A stretch of 5,295 bases of DNA from Deltaproteobacteria bacterium (lineage in GTDB: Bacteria > Desulfobacterota > DSM-4660 > Desulfatiglandales > B25-G16), in the NCBI GenBank assembly GCA_003646935.1, contig QMLW01000182.1:1-5295 (forward strand). The letters are read 5' to 3'. The notes under the pieces are model-generated. The model was not told where the DNA came from. It searched no databases and was given only the letters and a program-made list of their open reading frames with translations. Shown here piece after piece: positions 1 to 4,542 of the stretch. The number at the start of each line of letters is the position of its first letter. The stretch's first letter is position 1. The position numbers were made by a program, and so were the translations under genes.

Positions 1-965
1 GGGGGGAAGAAACACACAGCTATCAGGGGTTGCAGGAACACGAGAAGGACCACCCATGACCCCGGTGCTATCCCAAGGAGCAGCGTGAGGAGGCCTGTGA
101 CAAACAATACTCCGCCAAGGGCGGCCGTAGGGCCAAGTTTGTCGGTTACTATCCCTGCGATATACGCGACGCCAAGAGCCAAGACTCGGGAAAGCGCCAC
201 CAGCACATTGGCTGTGCTCTGCGTCATTCCTCTCTCTGAGACCAGAAATAGTGGCAACATGGCGTAAATGCCCAATGTGCCGCTGATGCCAAGGCTGAAG
301 AACACGATCATGATCCAGAAAGGAGGTTCCCGCAAAAGGATCTTTAGATTAGCGGGATTAGGAGCCTGACCAGCGAAAGCCCCGCCTCTCCCGAATCGCG
401 CGAACGCCAGGCCGATGGACACAGCCACGAATCCGAGCAGTGCCAGTATGTTTCTCCAGGTAAACCAGATCAGGAGCGCCTCAGAGAGGAGAGGCGCGGT
501 AAGAAAGCTTACATTTGGAGCCAATTCATGGATGGCGATAGCCTTACCCCAGTCCCTTGATCTCACCATGGCAGTGAGCGTGCTTATCCCCGAGGGAAGG
601 TAAAGCCCAGCCGATAGTCCCACTACAATACACCCAAAACGAATGCCCCACATCGTGTTGCTGAAAGACACTCCCAAGAGGGCCGCACCGAGGACCATGG
701 ATGAAAGAATGATGGTCTTTCGGTGGGTAAACCTGGACGAAATAAATCCCGATCCCATAAGCGATGTAAAATAGCCCAGGGAGATCAAGAAAAAGAGCGA
801 GCCGGCCTCCGCATGGCCAATTCCCAGATCCCTTTCAATGGTAGGCATCAACGGGGCAAGGATAATTCGGGAGATGAAGTTAAGGTAAAAGATCCCTGTC
901 ATCAGCAGGAGTGAGCCTACGCAGGACCTGAGAGACGATTCATTCCTTTCCGTTGTAGCATCCAA
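1..965 (-). CDS. MFS transporter, 3' end cut by window edge
   Basis: Inner-membrane secondary transporter of the major facilitator superfamily; substrate unknown. An open frame runs from 965 off the left edge (321 codons). Hydrophobic segments lie near residues 15-43, 54-75, 84-101, 106-133, 148-165, 170-190, 215-242, 250-274 and 280-300, and another starts near 304, so about two C-terminal helices are missing compared with the usual 12-helix, roughly 400-residue protein. The loop after the second segment reads GSGFISSRFTHRK, a degenerate form of the MFS signature GxxxDRxGRK with Ser in place of Asp. The matching loop in the second half, GIVTDKLG (271-278), keeps its Asp. The start is inferred: an in-frame stop lies five codons before TTG 963-965, GAAGTGAG precedes it at weak Shine-Dalgarno distance, and the first in-frame ATG (codon 22) would cut into the first helix. 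It is divergent from the molybdopterin enzyme gene. Family call is firm; start is moderate. Confidence 0.88.
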   Translation of the reverse strand, partial: MDATTERNESSLRSCVGSLLLMTGIFYLNFISRIILAPLMPTIERDLGIGHAEAGSLFFLISLGYFTSLMGSGFISSRFTHRKTIILSSMVLGAALLGVSFSNTMWGIRFGCIVVGLSAGLYLPSGISTLTAMVRSRDWGKAIAIHELAPNVSFLTAPLLSEALLIWFTWRNILALLGFVAVSIGLAFARFGRGGAFAGQAPNPANLKILLREPPFWIMIVFFSLGISGTLGIYAMLPLFLVSERGMTQSTANVLVALSRVLALGVAYIAGIVTDKLGPTAALGGVLFVTGLLTLLLGIAPGSWVVLLVFLQPLIAVCFFP

Positions 966-982
966 GATATATTCTCACTTCA

Positions 983-1011
983 ATGAAACGTGATTTCGTG
1001 TTTAGTATAGT
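983..1011 (+). promoter_or_regulatory. Weak candidate promoter for the molybdopterin enzyme gene
   Basis: On the plus strand ATGAAA (983-988) and TATAGT (1006-1011) are 17 bases apart. The -10 overlaps the minus-strand -10 candidate, so the two could not be used at once if both are real. The leader would be about 90-140 bases depending on the start codon. The -35 box is poor, and no better pair was found between here and the gene. Confidence 0.2.
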
Positions 1012-1033
1012 TCCGGAAAATACACAAGGGCAA
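1004..1033 (-). promoter_or_regulatory. Candidate sigma-70 promoter for the MFS gene
   Basis: Read on the minus strand, TTGCCC (1028-1033) and TATACT (1004-1009) are separated by 18 bases. Transcription would start near 997 and give a leader of about 30 bases to the TTG start at 965. A perfect 8-bp palindrome, TTCCGGAA (1011-1018), lies in the spacer and could be an operator half or chance. The call rests on hexamer resemblance only. Confidence 0.35.
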
Positions 1034-1143
1034 ATCCACGGTAATCGACGCATCCCTATTGCCTGTGCCGAGTAAGATAGGGCTTTACTAAAGAGGACTT
1101 TGGCAGTATGAATGCGGTAAACATGGAATCTATTAATCAAAAA

Positions 1144-1148
1144 GAGGA
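1144..1148 (+). promoter_or_regulatory. Ribosome binding site supporting the 1159 start
   Basis: GAGGA lies 10 bases before ATG 1159 inside a purine-rich run (1141-1151). An equally good AGAGGA (1092-1097) lies 10 bases before the in-frame ATG 1108, so ribosome-site strength alone does not choose between the two starts. Confidence 0.5.
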
Positions 1149-1158
1149 AAGATCAAAC

Positions 1159-3237
1159 ATGGATGATACGGTGAGCTGGGTACGAACGCACTGTGCGAGG
1201 ATGGATCATGGCGGATGCGCGCTCCTTGTGGGCGTGAAGGATAATAGGATTGTGAGTGTAAGGGGAGATCCCGATGGGTATTTGAACAGGGGCTACATTT
1301 GTCCTAAAGGGTTGGCATCTCCTGACCGGCTCACCCACCCTGACCGGCTCAGATATCCCTTAAAGAGGATTGGCGAAAGGGGGAAAGGGACATGGCAGAG
1401 GATCTCATGGCCAGATGCCATTACGGAGATCGCGGATAGGCTTAACGAGATAAAAGAGCAATACGGCGCGAGGGCAGTGGCATTCGGCCAAGGGATGCCA
1501 AAGGGTATGGAGCATTTTGTATTGATCCGGCTGGGTAACGTCTTCGGTACCCCTAATATAATCGGTCTTCAGGATGTATGCCACGCGCCGAGAGAGGTAA
1601 CCGGGATTCATACTTGCGGCTTCTACCCCGTAGCCGATTTTCACCATACGAGCAAGGTTGTGGTCGTGTGGGCAAGCAACATCACCTCAACCAATGAGGA
1701 GGGAGAAATCAATATCCTCCTCTCGGATCAGATCAAACAGGGCACTGAGCTTATAGTAATCGATCCGCGGAAAATCGATCTGGCTAAAAAGGCACGCTAC
1801 TGGCTGCAATTGCGGCCGGGAACGGATAATGCCCTGGCGCTGTCCTTCTTAAACGTGATCATAGAGGAAGGGCTTTACGATACGGACTTCGTTGAGAACT
1901 GGACGCACGGTTTCGATGCCTTGGCCAACCACGTGAAGCAATATTCGCCGGAGCGCATGTCCGAAATAACCTGGGTAGATCCCCAGCTTGTTCGCGAAGC
2001 TGCCCGGTTATACGCAACCTCTCATCCTGCTGCCATCCAGTGGGGTAATCCCATCGAGCACAACATCAACGCCTTTCACACCACAAGGGCCCTCATTTGC
2101 ATGATGGCTATCTGTGGCAATCTTGATGTTCCCGGAGGCAACATTCAGGCCAATGAACCGGCTATCCTGGGGTTGGGGAAGTTCGCCAAAGCCGACCTGC
2201 TCCCCTCAAAGAGAAAGGAGATGATCCACGCCTATCACCATACCATACCCAGGCTCATGACGGTGCCTCCTGTGTACTTCAGAAAGGCGGTACTCGAGGA
2301 AATCCCCTACCCAGTGAAAGGCGCATACATGCAGTGCGTTAACCCTCTCCTCGGGTATGCGGATAGCCGCCAGACCTATGAGGCGTTGATGAAGCTGGAG
2401 TTTCTGGCCGTGGCTGATATCTTTATGACCCCGACTGCCGCTATGGCGGATATCGTGCTTCCAGCAGCAACACACTTTGAGTTCAACGATATAGGCCACT
2501 ACGGGCTTGGCCACGGCTATATCCTTGCAAGGCCAAAGGTGGTTGATCCGCCAGACGAGTGCTGGCCTGATATCAAGATCTTAAATGAGCTGGGCAAGGC
2601 TATGACTAGCGAAGAATACTGGTATGAGGACTACAATCAGCTCCTGGAAGAGGTGCTTGAACCCGCTGGCCTCACCTTTCGGGAGTTTGCCGAACGAGGC
2701 TTTCTCAAGGGTCCTGATAGGTTTAAGAAGTACCTCGAGAAAGGATTTCGAACCCCTACTGGCAAGGTGGAGCTATCTTTGAGCCAGGCAGAAAAATTCA
2801 ACCTTCCAGTCTTGCCCCTCTTTGACGGCCTCCCCGAAGCATATGATCCCGACTATCCCCTGGTTCTCACGAGCTCCAAGAGCCAGTATTACCTTCACTC
2901 ATCCTACCGATGGGTTCAAAGACTCAGGGAAAAAAGGCCAAATCCCAAAGCTGAACTGCATCCAGATACCGCTGAGAAATACGGGATACAAGAGGGCGAT
3001 GAGGTTGTTATTGAAACCAGATTTGGCATGATAACCCATATTGCATACATCACCGATATCGTTGATCCACGGGTCGTAAATGCCTCCCATGGATGGTGGT
3101 TCCCAGAGGAAGGACCGGAATCCCTTTTTGAATGGGAGAGATCAAACTACAATATCCTTACCTCAACCGAGAAAGTGGGCAGAGAATTCGCAACACCTAA
3201 TCTGAAAGCGATTGGCTGCAGGATTGGAAAAAAGTAA
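1159..3237 (+). CDS. Molybdopterin (Mo/W-bisPGD) oxidoreductase, acetylene hydratase-like type
   Basis: Cytoplasmic enzyme of the DMSO reductase superfamily, 692 residues from ATG 1159; no Tat or Sec signal. Order of parts: iron-sulfur domain (about 8-62), molybdopterin-binding core (about 63-510), C-terminal dinucleotide-binding domain (about 565-690). The first motif is Cys12-x3-Asp16-x3-Cys20-x27-Cys48, followed by PKG with the conserved Lys50. Cys141 in DVCHAPRE is the probable metal ligand; from memory, tungsten in Pelobacter acetylene hydratase is also held by a Cys141. Other family marks are FMTPTAAMADIVLPA (422-436), GKVELS before the C-terminal domain, and HGWWFPEEG (644 onward). Length matches the family. 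Start 1159 is preferred because family members usually begin a few residues before this Cys motif; ATG 1108 would add 17 polar residues. No electron-transfer or membrane subunit gene follows, so it may act alone, perhaps in a hydratase- or transhydroxylase-like reaction, or with ferredoxin. Substrate cannot be read from the sequence. Confidence 0.92.
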   Translation: MDDTVSWVRTHCARMDHGGCALLVGVKDNRIVSVRGDPDGYLNRGYICPKGLASPDRLTHPDRLRYPLKRIGERGKGTWQRISWPDAITEIADRLNEIKEQYGARAVAFGQGMPKGMEHFVLIRLGNVFGTPNIIGLQDVCHAPREVTGIHTCGFYPVADFHHTSKVVVVWASNITSTNEEGEINILLSDQIKQGTELIVIDPRKIDLAKKARYWLQLRPGTDNALALSFLNVIIEEGLYDTDFVENWTHGFDALANHVKQYSPERMSEITWVDPQLVREAARLYATSHPAAIQWGNPIEHNINAFHTTRALICMMAICGNLDVPGGNIQANEPAILGLGKFAKADLLPSKRKEMIHAYHHTIPRLMTVPPVYFRKAVLEEIPYPVKGAYMQCVNPLLGYADSRQTYEALMKLEFLAVADIFMTPTAAMADIVLPAATHFEFNDIGHYGLGHGYILARPKVVDPPDECWPDIKILNELGKAMTSEEYWYEDYNQLLEEVLEPAGLTFREFAERGFLKGPDRFKKYLEKGFRTPTGKVELSLSQAEKFNLPVLPLFDGLPEAYDPDYPLVLTSSKSQYYLHSSYRWVQRLREKRPNPKAELHPDTAEKYGIQEGDEVVIETRFGMITHIAYITDIVDPRVVNASHGWWFPEEGPESLFEWERSNYNILTSTEKVGREFATPNLKAIGCRIGKK

Positions 3238-3281
3238 AACTCCACGCGTTTGCGGGACATCTGAAACTTGTCTAGACAGCT

Positions 3282-3345
3282 TCCTCACCCATGACGGGGG
3301 AGGATTGAGGTGGGGGTGAAAATCCCATAAATTTCACCCTCCCCT
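3282..3345. repeat. Two GC-rich hairpins after the oxidoreductase gene
   Basis: The first hairpin pairs TCCTCACCC (3282-3290) with GGGGGAGGA (3296-3304) around a five-base loop, with one A/G mismatch. The second pairs 3308-3321 (AGGTGGGGGTGAAA) with 3332-3345 (TTTCACCCTCCCCT) around a ten-base loop, with one mismatch and one G-T pair. Neither is followed by a T run, so this is not a classic intrinsic terminator. It may protect the 3' end of the upstream message or be a copy of a dispersed intergenic repeat. Confidence 0.5.
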
Positions 3346-3370
3346 TTATCCGCCAGAGTCATATAATACC

Positions 3371-3449
3371 CCTCATCTCAAGTGAGGTGAATAATAAGGA
3401 TGCTACTCATCCCCGCCTTAAAAAGCGGGGCATTCTGGCATTTACTCAT
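3371..3449. repeat. Palindromic element, possibly an IS200/IS605-type end remnant
   Basis: TCATCTC AAGT GAGGTGA (3373-3390) forms an imperfect hairpin. CCCCGC (3411-3416) pairs with GCGGGG (3425-3430) around an A-rich loop. The direct repeat TACTCAT occurs on either side of the second hairpin (3404-3410 and 3443-3449), the right copy preceded by TT to give TTTACTCAT. Subterminal hairpins and TTAC-like target sites are known for IS200/IS605 elements and related non-autonomous palindromic elements. There is no transposase or TnpB gene here, so this is a guess from shape. The hairpin could also help to end transcription, although no T run follows. Confidence 0.25.
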
Positions 3450-3454
3450 GAATA

Positions 3455-3520
3455 TTATATTTAATATAAAACTTTAGGTATATATTATAATAATATGATA
3501 TTTAAGAGATAAAACATGTT
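3455..3520 (+). promoter_or_regulatory. AT-rich promoter region with three palindromes before the small basic protein
   Basis: Three perfect palindromes precede the 3524 start: TTATATT-T-AATATAA (3455-3469), ATATTAT-A-ATAATAT (3482-3496) and AACATGTT (3513-3520). Their centres lie at 3462, 3489 and 3516.5, close to 27 bp apart. A perfect TATAAT (3486-3491) lies inside the second palindrome and could be the -10 box; no good -35 box is seen at the right distance. The arrangement would suit a repressor covering the promoter, possibly the downstream protein acting on its own gene. AT-rich palindromes also arise easily by chance. Confidence 0.35.
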
Positions 3521-3523
3521 AAT

Positions 3524-3871
3524 ATGAACTTTAAAATCTTTTACAGCATAGAAGAGGCCTCACAGAAAACCAGGCTCCCGTCCCTTCTTATTAAACGATT
3601 CCTTCGCCTGAAGGAGAAGGCAATCACTCCCGAACTGCTTCCCGATTTGAATCCAACGTACGTGAAAGGAGAGCCGTTTTTCACCCAAAAGGACATACAG
3701 GAACTGCTGGACTACATCGATAAACGGAAGGATGAGTCCTGGGATGCTTGGCATACGAGAAGGGTGAAGGAGGCAATGGCTAAAAGGGAATCCGAGCAAA
3801 AGAAAAAGCATCTTCAACGCCCCGATTTGAGAATTATGAAGGGAAAAAAGGGGAATAAGGGAGATAGGTAA
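3524..3871 (+). CDS. Small basic protein, possible MerR-like helix-turn-helix
   Basis: A 115-residue protein that I do not recognise as a named family. The N-terminus, FYSIEEASQKTRLPSLLIKRFL (residues 6-27, first part FYSIEEASQKTRLPS), resembles the first helix-turn-helix of MerR or excisionase-type proteins, in which a Tyr-Thr/Ser-Ile-Glu-Glu-Ala opening is common. A second element, FFTQKDIQELLDYIDKR (52-68), also fits that fold, where a short strand is followed by a helix. The C-terminus (79-115) is strongly basic, lysine-rich and probably disordered. There is no membrane segment or signal peptide. ATG 3524 is the only usable start, since an in-frame stop lies at 3503-3505. The ribosome site is poor: AAGAG (3504-3508) is 15 bases away. 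The gene stands alone, preceded by the palindromic AT-rich region and converging on the protease gene 46 bp downstream. DNA binding is inference; a coding role is supported by plausible protein composition and its own upstream region. Confidence 0.62.
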   Translation: MNFKIFYSIEEASQKTRLPSLLIKRFLRLKEKAITPELLPDLNPTYVKGEPFFTQKDIQELLDYIDKRKDESWDAWHTRRVKEAMAKRESEQKKKHLQRPDLRIMKGKKGNKGDR

Positions 3872-3880
3872 GCAAAGGCT

Positions 3881-3899
3881 CAAATAGAGAGTCTATTGG
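3881..3899. terminator. Weak hairpin between convergent genes
   Basis: AATAGA (3883-3888) pairs with TCTATT (3892-3897) around GAG, with a possible outer C-G pair (3881, 3899). It lies in the short gap between two convergent stop codons, where a shared terminator would be expected. The stem is short and AT-rich and no T run follows on either strand, so support is slight. Confidence 0.2.
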
Positions 3900-3917
3900 G
3901 GGTTTAGGATTGAAGGA

Positions 3918-4275
3918 TTAAGCAAGAACCATAGGCAAGGGTTTCAGTTCTCGTTTTAGCGGATCGAGAACAAGGCCAAGTGCCTCAAGAGTTAATGAAC
4001 CAAGCAGAATGCTGTCATCTTCTTCACCAAATATCACATCTGCCCCCCACCCTGTGTCCATATTTAAAAAGGGCAATCCCCTTTTTACGAACAATCTTTG
4101 CGCCATTGGCCAGTCTGAACTCTTCTTCCGACAATGGCTTTATGCCAAGATCAACCAAAATCGAAGAAGGCACCACGGAGTAGATTGCGCCGGAATCGAT
4201 CAAAAACTCAACCTTTCGTGTGTTATCGGGCATCGCGGGATAGCCGACATCTATCTCCAGCACCGTCAAACCCAT
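3918..4275 (-). pseudogene. Clan AA (retropepsin-like) aspartic protease, frameshifted
   Basis: Two overlapping minus-strand frames together give one 118-residue protein of the small retroviral-type aspartic protease family found in bacteria. Frame one starts at ATG 4273-4275 and carries the catalytic motif LIDSGA (Asp27-Ser28-Gly29), then VVPSSILVDLGI and EFRLANG. It would stop at 4024. Frame two continues with ADVIFGEE, then ILLGSLTLEALGL (89-101), the hydrophobic stretch ending in a helix that closes this fold, and ends at TAA 3918-3920. The join falls at a run of six G on the minus strand (plus-strand C, 4043-4048); removing one G restores a continuous frame. Such enzymes work as dimers, each giving one Asp. 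No signal peptide is present, so it would be cytoplasmic. The break may be a sequencing error, a recent mutation, or a slippage site. The start is well supported by AGAGGGA seven to eight bases upstream (4282-4288). Target protein unknown. Confidence 0.8.
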
Positions 4276-4356
4276 TACTCATCCCTCTACCTCGTAATGA
4301 ATGCTTATATGTAAGGCCGATTCCTGATTATGAAATCTATCTCCTTAAATACCAAA

Positions 4357-4384
4357 ATAATATAGAGCTTTGATGCCTAAGCAA
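4357..4384 (-). promoter_or_regulatory. Candidate promoter for the protease gene
   Basis: On the minus strand TTGCTT (4379-4384) and TATTAT (4357-4362) are 16 bases apart. Transcription would begin near 4350, giving a leader of about 75 bases before the ATG at 4275. Judged by resemblance to sigma-70 sites only. Confidence 0.3.
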
Positions 4385-4529
4385 GATAAATTCATAATAT
4401 GTTTGAAATTACTATAAAAAATGCATTATATATCTATCTACTTCATAACCATTCGTAAGAGATTGTAGGAAAACTGCATGTAATATTTAGATGAATCATA
4501 TCTAATTAGTCCTTAGCTCCTCAACCTTG

Positions 4530-4534
4530 AAAGG
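4530..4534 (+). promoter_or_regulatory. Ribosome binding site supporting a TTG start for the CHASE2 gene
   Basis: AAAGG lies eight bases before TTG 4543, good spacing for a start that would otherwise be doubtful. The same bases can pair with CCTTT (4540-4544), which overlaps the start codon, or with ACCT (4524-4527) upstream, so the site could be partly hidden in the message. Confidence 0.45.
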
Positions 4535-4542
4535 TACTGCCT

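Larger units (their letters stand above)
4276..4542. other. AT-rich intergenic gap between divergent genes
   Basis: This 267-bp gap separates the protease gene (minus) from the CHASE2 gene (plus). It holds the protease ribosome site (4282-4288), a candidate minus-strand promoter (4357-4384) and the CHASE2 ribosome site (4530-4534). Open frames through it are short and have no protein-like composition. No convincing plus-strand promoter pair, RNA gene or long repeat was seen. Confidence 0.6.

Noticed and set aside
85..603. Short plus-strand frames opposite the MFS gene
   Set aside because: The minus strand reads as a continuous multi-helix membrane protein; the plus-strand products have no motif.
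940..1140. 66-codon minus-strand frame overlapping the MFS start and the intergenic region
   Set aside because: It overlaps the MFS gene in another frame, has no recognisable motif, and spans the region where promoters are expected.
1321..1351. Direct repeat CCTGACCGGCTCA, 18 bp apart
   Set aside because: It encodes two PDRL motifs in the segment SPDRLTHPDRLRYP, a normal part of this enzyme family; the base identity is explained by shared codons.
2206..2514. 102-codon minus-strand frame inside the oxidoreductase gene
   Set aside because: It is fully contained in a strong, motif-confirmed gene on the other strand.
3411..3440. Classic rho-independent terminator at the CCCCGC/GCGGGG hairpin
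   Set aside because: The bases after the stem are CATTCTGGCA, not a T run, and the hairpin lies about 175 bp beyond the upstream stop codon.
3560..3883. 107-codon minus-strand frame opposite the small basic protein gene
   Set aside because: It is antisense to a frame with a better protein-like composition, and its predicted product is a leucine/phenylalanine/proline mix of the kind produced by reading charged codons backwards; no ribosome site was noted.
3980..4373. Plus-strand frames over the protease gene
   Set aside because: They are antisense to the aspartic protease, whose catalytic and closing motifs are evident on the minus strand even across the frameshift.
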